NCBI RefSeq assembly: GCF_002407205.1
Contig: NZ_CP023548.1
Coordinates: 3,000,501 to 3,064,500 of the forward strand
Reading direction: 5' to 3'
From: Rhodobacter sp. CZR27
Lineage (GTDB): Bacteria; Pseudomonadota; Alphaproteobacteria; Rhodobacterales; Rhodobacteraceae
Length of the DNA: 64,000 nucleotides
A program made the position numbers and the translations under genes. Below the pieces are notes generated by a model, which made no database searches, was not told where the DNA came from, and saw only the letters and a program-made list of their open reading frames with translations. Of the stretch, positions 25,785 to 34,678 are shown one piece after another. Positions within the stretch are counted from its first letter, which is position 1, and every line of letters begins with the position of its first letter.

Positions 25785-28700
25785 ATGGCAACACTTGTCC
25801 TTGGTGCCGCTGGCGCCGCCATTGGCGGCAGCATCGGCGGCGCCATCCTCGGTGTCAGCGCCGCGACGATCGGCGGTTTCATCGGCTCGAGCATCGGCTC
25901 GGTGGTCGACAGCTGGATCATCTCGTCGCTGGCGCCCACGCAGCGCATAGAGGGCGCGCGGCTCGACACGCTGCGCATCACTTCAGCCACCGAAGGCGCA
26001 GTCATCCCCCGGCTCTATGGCCGCATGCGGCTGGGCGGCAACATCATCTGGGCGACGGATTTCCGCGAGGAGACGAAGACCACCACGCAGGGCGGCGGCA
26101 AGGGCGGCGGAGGCGGCAAGGTCAAGACCACCGAGTATCTGTACTACGCCAGCTTCGCCGTCGCCTTGTGCGAGGGGCCGATCACCGGCATCGGCCGCAT
26201 CTGGGCTGACGGCAAGCCGATGGACCTCTCCGGCGTCACCTGGCGCTGGTATCCGGGCGACGAGGCGCAGACGGCGGACCCGTTCATCGCGGCGAAGATG
26301 GGTGCCGCCAACACCCCCGCCTATCGCGGTACGGCCTATGTGGTCTTCGAGGAACTCGCGCTCTCGACCTATGGCAACCGCCTGCCGCAGCTTTCCTTCG
26401 AGGTGTTCCGGCCGCTGGCCGACCCCGACACCGCCGAGGGACTGACCCGCGCCGTCACCATGATCCCGGCCTCGGGCGAATTCACCTACGCGACACAGGC
26501 GATCCGCAAGACCGATGGCGGCGTGACGGTGCCCGAGAACCTGAACGCGCTGGCCGACTCCACTGACATGGTGGAGGCGCTGGACCGGCTTCAGGCGATG
26601 GCGCCTGCGGTCGAGAGCGTCAGCCTCGTCGTGGCGTGGTTCGGCGACGACCTGCGCGCGGGATCGTGCAAGGTGCGGCCGGGTGTCGAGGTGTCGGCCA
26701 AGTCGACGACGCCCGCGAGTTGGTCGGTGAACGGCGTCAGCCGGGCCAGCGCCTTCCTCGTCAGCCGCGACGATCAGGACCGCCCCGTCTATGGCGGCAC
26801 GCCGTCCGACTTCGCAGTGGTGCAGGCGATCCAGGAGATGAAGGCGCGCGGGCTGCGGGTGACCTTCTATCCGTTCATCCTGATGGACGTGCCGCCCGGC
26901 AACACGCTGCCGAACCCGTATTCCGACAACGCCGCGGAGACCGGTCAGCCAGTCTTCCCGTGGCGCGGACGGATCACCTGTTCTCCGGCAGCAGGGTTTG
27001 CCGGAACCGTGGACAAGACCGAAACGGCGGCAAGCCAGGTCGCCGCGCTGTTTGGCGCGGCTACGCCCGCCAGCTTCAGCGTCTCGGGTCAGTCCGTTTC
27101 GTGGGCCGGCTCTCCCGGCGACTGGGGCCTGCGACGGATGGTGCTGCACTACGCCCATCTCTGCGCGGCAGCGGGTGGCGTCGATGCGTTCCTGATCGGG
27201 ACCGAGATGCCGGGGCTGACGACGATCCGCTCGGGCGCCAGCAGCTATCCGGCCGTGCAGGCGTATCGGGACCTCCTTGCGGATGTGCGCCTGATCCTCG
27301 GGTCCGGCACCAAGGTCGGCTATGCGGCGGACTGGTCGGAGTATTTCGGTCACCAGCCGGGTGACGGCTCAGGCGACGTGTTCTTTCATCTCGATCCGCT
27401 CTGGGCTGATCCGGAGATCGACTTCGTCGGGATCGACAACTACATGCCGCTCTCCGACTGGCGGGGCGGTTCGAGCATCTCGATGCAGCCGAGGGCTGGC
27501 CCGCGATCTACGACCGCGCCTACCTGCAAACCAATATCGCGGGCGGCGAAGGCTTCGGCTGGTTCTATGCCAGTGCGGCGGATCGCACCGGGCAGGTGCG
27601 GACCCCGATCACGGATGGCGCGGCGGCCAAGCCGTGGGTCTTTCGCTACAAGGATCTTCGCGCCTGGTGGTCGAACGCACACTACGACCGCCCGGGCGGT
27701 GTGGAGAGCGCGACGCCGACCGCGTGGGCGCCGCAGTCCAAGCCGATCTGGTTCACCGAGCTGGGCTGTCCCGCCATCGACCGAGGCGCGAACCAGCCCA
27801 ACGTCTTCTTCGATCCGAAGTCGTCCGAGAGCTCCACGCCGCATTTCTCGCGGGGCTGGCGGGACGACGCCATCCAGCGCGCCTATCTCGAGGCGACCTA
27901 TCTCTGGTGGGGCACCCCGGCGAACAACCCGGTGTCCTCGGTCTACGGCGGCCGGATGGTGCACGTGCCGGAATGCGCCGCCTGGACCTGGGACGCGCGG
28001 CCCTATCCGTTCTTCCCGGCGCTGACCGACGTCTGGACGGACGGCGCGAACTGGCGGCTCGGCCACTGGCTGACCGGGCGGCTCGGGGCAGTGTCACTGG
28101 CGGCGCTTGTCCGGCACCTTTGCCTGCGCGCGGGGCTGGGCGAGTCCCTGATCGACGTCACCGGGCTCTGGGGCGCGGTCGAGGGCTATGCCATCACGGC
28201 GCTCGAAAGCCCGCGCGCCTCCATCACCACGCTGTCGCGACACTTCGGCTTCGACGCCGTGGAGACCGAGGGAATGATCCGGTTTGTCATCCGCGGCCGG
28301 GCCTCCGTCGCGACCCTCACACCCGACGATCTGGTGGCCGCCCGCGAGGGCGACGTGCTGGAACTGACGCGCGGCCAGGAGACGGAACTGCCGCAGGCGC
28401 TGAAATGGCAGGTCGCCCGAGCCGACGAGGATTACGACGCCGCCCTCGTCGAGGCGCGGCGCATCACGGTGGACACGACCCGGATCGCCTCGGAATCCTT
28501 CCCGATGGCCGTGCCGCCCGAGGAAGCCGAGCGGCGCTGCCGCCGCGCGCTGATGGAGGCGTGGGTCGGGCGCGAGAGGGCGGCGTTCCGTCTGCCGCCC
28601 TCGCGGCTCGCGCTCGATCCGGCCGACGCGATCCGGCTGGCGCATGACGGGCGTCTGGTCGATCTGCGGCTGGTCTCCATCGCCGACGCCGAGGCCCGCG

Positions 28701-29748
28701 GCATCGAGGCGGTCCGCCAGGACAGAGCGACCTACGATTGCCGCCCGGCGATCCGCGCGCGGCGTCACTGACGCGCGCCGTGGTGTTCGGGGCGCCGGAC
28801 GCGCTGCTGATGGACCTGCCGCAGCTGACCGAGGACCAGCCCGCACACCGGCCGCTGGTCGCCGCCCACGCGGTTCCCTGGCCGGGCGAGATGGCGGTGT
28901 TCCGCAGCCCCTCCACGGATGGCTTCGAGTTGTTGACCGCGTTCGGCAGTCGCGCCCGGATCGGGGCGCTGGTCTCGGATTTCTACGCAGGGCCCACCTC
29001 GCGCTTCGACCTCGGCAATGCGCTGGTGGTCGATCTGCTCACCGGCACGCTGGAAAGTGTCACCGACCTGACGCTGTTCGGCGGGGCGAACGCGCTGGCC
29101 ATCGAGAGCGCGCCCGGCACCTGGGAGATCGTGCAGGCGGGCGCGGCAGAGCTTCTGGCACCGGGTCGATATCGTCTGACCCGGCTCCTGCGTGGCCAGC
29201 GCGGGACCGAGGGCACCATGGGCAACCCGGCGCCTGCTGGTGCCCGCGTCGTGGTGCTCGACGACAGCCTCGCGTCGCTGCCGATCGCCGAGGCCGACCT
29301 CGGCATCCCGTGGAACTGGCGCATCGGCCCGGCCAGCCGTCCGGTCAGCGACGAGACCTATGTGGCAAAGGCCTTCACACCTGAAGGCGTCGGGCTGCGG
29401 CCATTTTCGGTCACCCATGTCGAACAGCCATGGCGCGTGCCGCGCTCGCCCGGCGATCTCACCATCCGCTGGACCCGCCGGTCCCGCGCGCTGTCCGCCG
29501 ACAGCTGGGGCGGGCTTGAGGTGCCGCTCGGCGAGGAGTTCGAAGCCTACGAGGTCGAGATCCTCGACGGCGCCACTGTGAAGCGGGTGCTGAGCACGAC
29601 TACGACCAGCGTGGTCTACACCGCCGCCCAGCAGACCGCCGACTGGGGCGGGCCGCTCGGCCCCGGGGACACGCTCGACATCCGCATCTTCCAGCTCTCC
29701 GCCCTCGTCGGGCGGGGCGCGCCCGAGACCGTCACGCTCTTGTTCTGA
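25785..29748 (+). pseudogene. receptor-binding tail protein (GTA g15-like) with two frameshifts
   Basis: Intact it would be ~1320 aa. Frame one (25785 to ~27470) starts with the glycine/isoleucine-rich VLGAAGAAIGGSIGGAILG segment and runs into a GTA TIM-barrel domain (AADWSEYFGHQPGDGSGDVFFHLDPLW). Frame two (~27470 to ~28745) holds the rest of the barrel (IWFTELGCPAIDRGANQPNVF) and the phage-tail domain. Frame three (~28745 to 29748) is the C-terminal domain (PPGDPRAASLTRAVVFGAPD to PETVTLLF). One base is missing near 27468 (a GGGG run) and one near 28738. Either the tail is dead or these are assembly errors. Confidence 0.8.
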
Positions 29749-29758
29749 AAGCCATCTC

Positions 29759-30835
29759 ATGTCCGACGCCACGACCCATCTCCTGCTACCCTACATCCTG
29801 GCGGCGCAGGCCCAGAAGCATGTCACCCACAACGAGGCGCTGCGGATCCTCGACGGGCTCGTGCAGCTCTCCGTTCTCGACCGCGATCTGGCAGCACCCC
29901 CGGCGAGCCCCGCCGACGGCGACCGCTACATCGTCGGCTCGGGCGCGACGGGTGACTGGGCGGGCTGGGACCTGAATGTGGCGCTCTGGACGGACGGGGC
30001 GTGGCTACGTCTGCCGCCACGCACCGGCTGGCGCGCGTGGGTCGAGGACGAGCGCCTGCTGCTGGTCTACGACGGCACAGGCTGGATCGGAACGACACCC
30101 ACGGCGCTGCAGAACATGGCGCTGCTCGGGATGGGGACGACGGCGGATGCATCGAACCCGTTCTCGGCCAAGCTCAACGCCGCGCTCTGGACCGCGAAGA
30201 CCGTGGCCGAAGGCGGGACCGGTGATCTCTTCTACACCATGAACAAGGAGGCTGCGGCCGACGACCTAGGCCTCACGCTGCAGACCGGCTTCGTGACCAA
30301 GGCGCTGGTGGGCCTGTTCGGCTCCGACCGCTTCCGCCTTGCTGTCTCCGCCGACGGCAGCACCTTCTTCGACGGGCTGAGCGTAGACAACGCCACCGGC
30401 ACCGTCGACCAGCCCCGCCTGCCGCGCTTCAAGGCCTACACCAACTACGACAACTATGTCGGCGTCGGGACCTGGACCAAGATCGGCCTCAACAATACCG
30501 ACTACAACGATCAAGGGGCCTTCGACGCCGCGAACAACCACTTCGTCGCGCCCGTGGACGGCACCTACCTGTTCGGCGCGACGCTGCTCTACAAGGTCAA
30601 CGCCAGTACCACCGCCCGCATGCGCGGGAGGCTCGTGCTGAACGGCACCACCGAAATCCGCGGCTCCCTCGGCGAAATCTCCGCCACCCATGTCTCGCTC
30701 GCCACCGCGATCTGGCTGCAGACCATGGTGCCGCTGACTGCGGGCGATACCGTCGAGCTGCAAGGGTATTTCCGGGTCGCGGACGGCTACTTCGCCGCCG
30801 ATCACACGTCCTTCTGGGGCTGCAAGATTGGCTGA
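29759..30835 (+). CDS. DUF2793 tail fibre-like protein, 358 aa
   Basis: The N-terminal ~115 residues (THLLLPYILAAQAQKHVTHNEALRILDGLVQLSV, WAGWDLNVALWTDGAW, LRLPPRTGWRAWVEDE) are DUF2793, a common module after the receptor-binding gene in Rhodobacterales phages. The C-terminal ~140 residues (YTNYDNYVGVGTWTKIGLNNTDYND to SFWGCKIG) look like a C1q/TNF-like trimeric receptor domain. It probably forms a fibre or decoration. The gene is intact. Confidence 0.75.
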   Translation: MSDATTHLLLPYILAAQAQKHVTHNEALRILDGLVQLSVLDRDLAAPPASPADGDRYIVGSGATGDWAGWDLNVALWTDGAWLRLPPRTGWRAWVEDERLLLVYDGTGWIGTTPTALQNMALLGMGTTADASNPFSAKLNAALWTAKTVAEGGTGDLFYTMNKEAAADDLGLTLQTGFVTKALVGLFGSDRFRLAVSADGSTFFDGLSVDNATGTVDQPRLPRFKAYTNYDNYVGVGTWTKIGLNNTDYNDQGAFDAANNHFVAPVDGTYLFGATLLYKVNASTTARMRGRLVLNGTTEIRGSLGEISATHVSLATAIWLQTMVPLTAGDTVELQGYFRVADGYFAADHTSFWGCKIG

Positions 30836-30854
30836 GCGGCGGAAGGAGGATCCG

Positions 30855-31142
30855 ATGACACCACCCCGATCCGAGGGCTTCGTGCGCATGCCCGACGCCG
30901 AGTTCGAGGCGATCCTGACCCGGGCGGCCGAGGAAGGCGCGAAGCGTGCGCTCGCCGATGTCGGCCTCGACGGCGCCGAGGCCGCGCTCGACATCCGCGA
31001 TCTGCGCTCCCTGGTCGACTGCATCCGGCTGGTGCGGCGCACCGCAATGCAGACCGCCGTTCGCATGATCACCACCGGCGTCATGCTGGCGCTGCTCGCG
31101 GGCATCGCCATCAAGCTCAAGATCTTCGGCAGCGGCCCGTAG
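30855..31142 (+). CDS. holin-like small membrane protein, 95 aa
   Basis: An acidic N-terminal half (EGFVRMPDAEFEAILTRAAEEGAKRALADVGLDG) is followed by one membrane segment (MITTGVMLALLAGIAIKL). Similar proteins (I believe DUF6127) lie before the lysis genes in related prophages. A strong GGAGGA precedes the ATG. A holin or accessory lysis role is inferred from size, topology and place. Confidence 0.6.
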   Translation: MTPPRSEGFVRMPDAEFEAILTRAAEEGAKRALADVGLDGAEAALDIRDLRSLVDCIRLVRRTAMQTAVRMITTGVMLALLAGIAIKLKIFGSGP

Positions 31143-31175
31143 CCGCGCCCGATCCCCATTCATCAGCCCGCAATG

Positions 31176-31198
31176 ACCCGCCCTCGAGGCGGGTTTTT
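31176..31198 (+). terminator. rho-independent terminator
   Basis: ACCCGCC, loop CTCGA, GGCGGGT, then TTTTT. It lies between the holin-like gene and the peptidase gene. Confidence 0.85.
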
Positions 31199-31215
31199 CG
31201 TTTTCGGAGGACCCC

Positions 31216-31890
31216 ATGACGACGACCTTCCACCGCCATTGGCGTGATGTACCAGAGAGCGCGTGGCGCTGGCCGAACTTCAGCCCGGCCGAGATCGCCT
31301 GCCGGGGCACCGGCAAGCTGCTCGTCAACGAGCCCGCGCTCGACAAGCTGCAGGCGCTGCGCGATCGGCTGGGCAAGCCGCTGATCGTGCGTTCCGGCTA
31401 TCGCAGCCCCGAGCATAACCGCGCGGTCGGTGGCGCCACGAGGTCGAAGCATCTGGACGGCGCCGCCTTCGATATCGCCATGGCCAACCAGGACCCGGTG
31501 GCGTTCGAGGCTGCGGCGCGCGAGGTCGGGTTCCTCGGCTTCGGGTTCTACCCGCGCTCGGGCTTCATCCATGTCGACCTTGGCCCCGCGCGCCAGTGGG
31601 GCGAGCGGTTCCCGGTCCGGGCTACCGCGTTTGCAGCGGAGACGCCCCCCGCACGCGAAGTGCTGGCCGACAGCCGCACCATGAAGGGTGGTGGCGCGGC
31701 AGGCTTGGCGACGCTGGGCGCTGCCGGGGTCGAGGTCGCGCAAAGCGTCTTGGCCGAGACCCAGACCGCCATCCTGCCGCTCGTGCCGTATCTCGACACA
31801 TTGCGCTGGGTGTTCATCGCCGTGGCGCTCGGGGGCATCGCAGTCACGATCTACGCCCGTCTCGACGATTGGAAACGGGGGCAGCGATGA
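31216..31890 (+). CDS. M15-family peptidase endolysin, 224 aa
   Basis: The first ~125 residues form a peptidase M15_3 domain: LIVRSGYRSPEHNRAVGG, SKHLDGAAFDIAM (zinc His and Asp) and SGFIHVDLG (zinc His). The C-terminal part ends in one membrane segment (TLRWVFIAVALGGIAVTIYA). It cuts peptide cross-links, and the C-terminal helix may anchor it. GGAGGA precedes the ATG. It overlaps the next gene by 4 bp (ATGA). Confidence 0.85.
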   Translation: MTTTFHRHWRDVPESAWRWPNFSPAEIACRGTGKLLVNEPALDKLQALRDRLGKPLIVRSGYRSPEHNRAVGGATRSKHLDGAAFDIAMANQDPVAFEAAAREVGFLGFGFYPRSGFIHVDLGPARQWGERFPVRATAFAAETPPAREVLADSRTMKGGGAAGLATLGAAGVEVAQSVLAETQTAILPLVPYLDTLRWVFIAVALGGIAVTIYARLDDWKRGQR

Positions 31891-32144
31891 TCGCCACCTT
31901 GCTCGGCGGCATCGCTGCGAGCCCATGGATGCGGGCCCCGCTGCGCTACGGCGCCATCGTCATAACCGTGCTCCTGTTTCTGCTTTCGCTTCGGCGGTCC
32001 GGCGAGCGAGCGGGACGCCTCGCCGAACGCCTTGAGACCACGGAGAAGGCAAATGATGTCCATCGCCGGATGCTGGAGGCGGCGGCTCGCCGCCCTCGCG
32101 ATCGTAACGAGCTTGCTCAGCGGCTGCGCGACGGTTCGTTCTGA
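31887..32144 (+). CDS. i-spanin-like protein (Rz-type), 85 aa
   Basis: It has one N-terminal membrane helix (YGAIVITVLLFLLSL) and a charged helical tail (RAGRLAERLETTEKANDVHRRMLEAAARR). A second lipoprotein frame starts inside it at 32053. The embedded overlap and the place after the endolysin match Rz/Rz1 spanin pairs, which fuse inner and outer membranes at lysis. Confidence 0.65.
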   Translation: MIATLLGGIAASPWMRAPLRYGAIVITVLLFLLSLRRSGERAGRLAERLETTEKANDVHRRMLEAAARRPRDRNELAQRLRDGSF

Positions 32145-32304
32145 GAACGGGAGGCTGGCGACATGCCCGCCCGTGGTCGAGTATGGCAGGGAGTTCCAGG
32201 CGCGGGCGGCCGAGGAGTTGGCCCTGCTGCCACAGGGATCTGCGCTCGCTGAGATGTTTCGCGACTACGCTGTCATGCGCAACCAGGCGCGGGCCTGCGG
32301 ATAG
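32053..32304 (+). CDS. o-spanin-like lipoprotein (Rz1-type), 83 aa
   Basis: A signal peptide with lipobox (LAALAIVTSLLSGC) is followed by a short soluble part ending YAVMRNQARACG. The frame begins inside the i-spanin gene, as with Rz1. Together they form the outer part of the lysis module, and this is the last prophage gene before the defence cluster. Confidence 0.7.
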   Translation: MMSIAGCWRRRLAALAIVTSLLSGCATVRSENGRLATCPPVVEYGREFQARAAEELALLPQGSALAEMFRDYAVMRNQARACG

Positions 32305-32380
32305 CGCAGCTCGGTCAGCAACGTCGCTCGATCACCACGGTGCTGGTTTCATGGCCCAGAAAGGAAAACGGCCCTTCCGC

Positions 32381-32845
32381 TCAGGATCGACGTGCGTTGT
32401 CGTCGCCAATCTCGATCTGAAGTTCTTCTGTTCGCAGCCAGATCGACAGGCTTTCCGTAGAGGCTTCCACCTGTTCCGGCTTCCGCAGGGCGCACTCCCA
32501 TACCGTCGCCACGCGCCACCCGTCTTCGAGGAGTCTTGTGCGAACGGCGCTGTCTCGAGCGGTGTTCGCATCGAACTTCGCCCGCCAGAACTCCGGCCGG
32601 GTTGCCGGTACGGTCGCGTAGCGGCACCCCTCGTGTCGGTGCCAGAAGCAGCCGTGCACGAAGACCACGGCGCGGTGCTTCGGAAGGACAAGGTCCGGTC
32701 GACCGTGAACCTTTCCGGAATGAAGCCGGAAGCGGAACCCGCGCGCGTGCAATGCGCGCCTGAGAGCCAGCTCGGGCCTGGTGTTCTTTCCCCTGATTCC
32801 CGACATCATCCGGGAACGGGTCTGCTGGTCCACGATGTCGGTCAT
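32381..32845 (-). CDS. vsr: Vsr-type very short patch repair endonuclease
   Basis: 154 aa. MTDIVDQQTRSRMMSGIRGKNTRPELALRRALHARGFRFRLH is the N-terminal DNA-binding part. GRPDLVLPKHRAVVFVHGCFWHRHEGCRYA has the catalytic Asp and the zinc-binding His/Cys of Vsr. EFWRAKFDANTARD completes the fold. It nicks 5' of T in G:T mismatches that arise by deamination of 5-methylcytosine, so it protects the genome next to the neighbouring C5 methyltransferase. It is divergent from that gene. Confidence 0.92.
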   Translation of the reverse strand: MTDIVDQQTRSRMMSGIRGKNTRPELALRRALHARGFRFRLHSGKVHGRPDLVLPKHRAVVFVHGCFWHRHEGCRYATVPATRPEFWRAKFDANTARDSAVRTRLLEDGWRVATVWECALRKPEQVEASTESLSIWLRTEELQIEIGDDNARRS

Positions 32846-32912
32846 ATCCGTCCTGGTCTTCGTCCCTGAACCTAGTATACACCGGCTAAATGAAATTCGT
32901 CAGGAGCCTGAT

Positions 32913-34490
32913 TTGCCTTCCACTTTCGGCATTGTCGATCTGTTCGCCGGCCCGGGCGGACTTGGCGAGGGGTTCGCTTCCCTCGTCGAGGACGGCCATG
33001 CGCCGTTCCGGATCGGCATTTCGGTCGAGAAGGAGGCGTCGGCCCATCGGACCCTGACGCTGCGTGCCTTTCTGCGCGAGTACCGTGCACGTTATGGCGT
33101 TTTCCCGAAAGAGTTCATCGATTTCCATGCCGGGCTGGCATCCGAACCGGACTGGTCAGCCGTCGATGCCGAAGCGTGGCAGCATTCCATCGACGAAGCC
33201 CGCGCGCTTGAGCTCGGCACCGGGGCTGCGGCGACCGCCATTGATGGCGCCATCGCGACGCTGAAAGCAAAGTACGACGACACGATCCTGATCGGCGGCC
33301 CGCCCTGTCAGGCCTATTCCCTGGTGGGGCGTGTCCGTTCCAGAGGCAAGGTCGGCTACGTCCCGGAGGAGGATGCGCGGCACTACCTCTTTCGCGAGTA
33401 CATCCGGGTCCTCGACAAGCTTCGCCCGGCCGCCTTCGCTATGGAAAACGTCAAGGGCATGCTTTCGTCGACCGTCGAGAGCCGGCTTGTCTTCGAGATG
33501 CTGATGGAGGATCTGTCCTCGCTCGGCACGGGTCACGCTCATCACTACGAACTTCGTGCCGTCCGGGTCGAGGATGGCAAGGCCAGCCTGCAGGAAGCGT
33601 CACAGCCCTCGGACTTCATCGTGCGCTCCGAGGCGTTCGGAGTCCCCCAGCGTCGCCACAGGGTGATCATCGTCGGCATCCGTTCGGACCTCGCAGGACG
33701 GGCTAGCGATGCCCAGATCGCTGTGTCGGGTAGAGTGCGGACCGTCCGCGATGTCATCGAAACGATGCCAACCTTGCGGAGCGGCATCAGCCGCGGGCTC
33801 GACGACGCGGCCGCTTGGCGGGAAGAAGTCCTCGGCGCCGCGAGCATGCTGGCCGGCATTTCCAAGGGGAAGGACGACCAGGCGCTCCGTGAGGCATTCC
33901 TGAGCGTTTCGGAGCGAGTGAAGGAAAACCCGCCTATCGTTCGGGCTGCGTCACGGTTGCCAGACGGCTACGGCACTTCAAACGATGAGTTGCTGCAGTG
34001 GATCGAGCGACCGGAACTTCGCGCGATCGCTCAGCACGAGACGCGCGGGCACATGGCGTCGGACCTAGGCCGCTACCTGTGTGCTGCCGTGTTCGGGACC
34101 GTCCACGGCTACAGCCCGAAGGCCGCCGATTTCCCTCTGGTGCTCAGCCCCGATCACCGGAACTGGCACAGCGGTGTGTTCAATGACCGCTTCCGGGTTC
34201 AGCTGGCGGACGAGGCATCGACCACGGTTACGAGCCACATCTCGAAGGATGGCCACTACTTCATTCACCCCGATCCCATCCAGTGCCGGAGCCTGACGGT
34301 TCGCGAAGCTGCTCGTCTGCAGACCTTTCCCGACGATTACCTGTTCCTCGGCAACCGCACGCAGCAGTATGTCCAGGTCGGAAACGCTGTGCCGCCGCTC
34401 CTGGCACGTCAGATCGCAGCGGTTGTGCACGCCACGCTTCAAAAAACCAGCACCCAGCGAACGCAGACGTTCGTTTCAGCGAACGATTGA
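32913..34490 (+). CDS. C5-cytosine DNA methyltransferase
   Basis: ~525 aa. Motif I is FGIVDLFAGPGGLGEGF. The catalytic loop IGGPPCQAYSLVG (~128) holds the nucleophilic Cys, and FAMENVKGML is motif VI. FGVPQRRHRVIIVGIR is motif VIII and YVQVGNAVPPLLARQIA motif X. I prefer the TTG at 32913 because AGGAG stands 6 nt before it. Earlier in-frame ATGs run into the divergent vsr gene, and the ATG at 32890 is in another frame. The long insert between motifs I and IV is unusual. It probably marks self DNA against the Z1 cluster. Confidence 0.85.
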   Translation: MPSTFGIVDLFAGPGGLGEGFASLVEDGHAPFRIGISVEKEASAHRTLTLRAFLREYRARYGVFPKEFIDFHAGLASEPDWSAVDAEAWQHSIDEARALELGTGAAATAIDGAIATLKAKYDDTILIGGPPCQAYSLVGRVRSRGKVGYVPEEDARHYLFREYIRVLDKLRPAAFAMENVKGMLSSTVESRLVFEMLMEDLSSLGTGHAHHYELRAVRVEDGKASLQEASQPSDFIVRSEAFGVPQRRHRVIIVGIRSDLAGRASDAQIAVSGRVRTVRDVIETMPTLRSGISRGLDDAAAWREEVLGAASMLAGISKGKDDQALREAFLSVSERVKENPPIVRAASRLPDGYGTSNDELLQWIERPELRAIAQHETRGHMASDLGRYLCAAVFGTVHGYSPKAADFPLVLSPDHRNWHSGVFNDRFRVQLADEASTTVTSHISKDGHYFIHPDPIQCRSLTVREAARLQTFPDDYLFLGNRTQQYVQVGNAVPPLLARQIAAVVHATLQKTSTQRTQTFVSAND

Positions 34491-34515
34491 CAATCGTTCG
34501 CTCAGTTGAGATATA
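34478..34515 (+). promoter_or_regulatory. palindromic operator over a promoter for the Z1 operon
   Basis: Arms AGCGAACGATT (34478-34488) and AATCGTTCGCT (34492-34502) form a perfect palindrome around GAC. A TTGACA -35 (34487-34492) lies at its centre, and GATATA/TATATC follows 17-19 bp on. A half site ATCGTTCG lies at 34516 and another inverted pair CGAACG/CGTTCG at ~34458. The next gene starts with an XRE-type HTH, so autoregulation is likely. Confidence 0.65.
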
Positions 34516-34678
34516 TCGTTCGCGCCAGCATACGGCGCTGTGTGTAACTCATCTGGATAGCGCGTAGGGGCGAGGCAAATCCCGAGCAGAAGCGTCGTTG
34601 GGCCCAGTCCACGGCGGGTCTGTGGAGATGTCTCTTCGACTGCGACCGCATTCCCTTCCAGATCATCGCGGAGAACCC

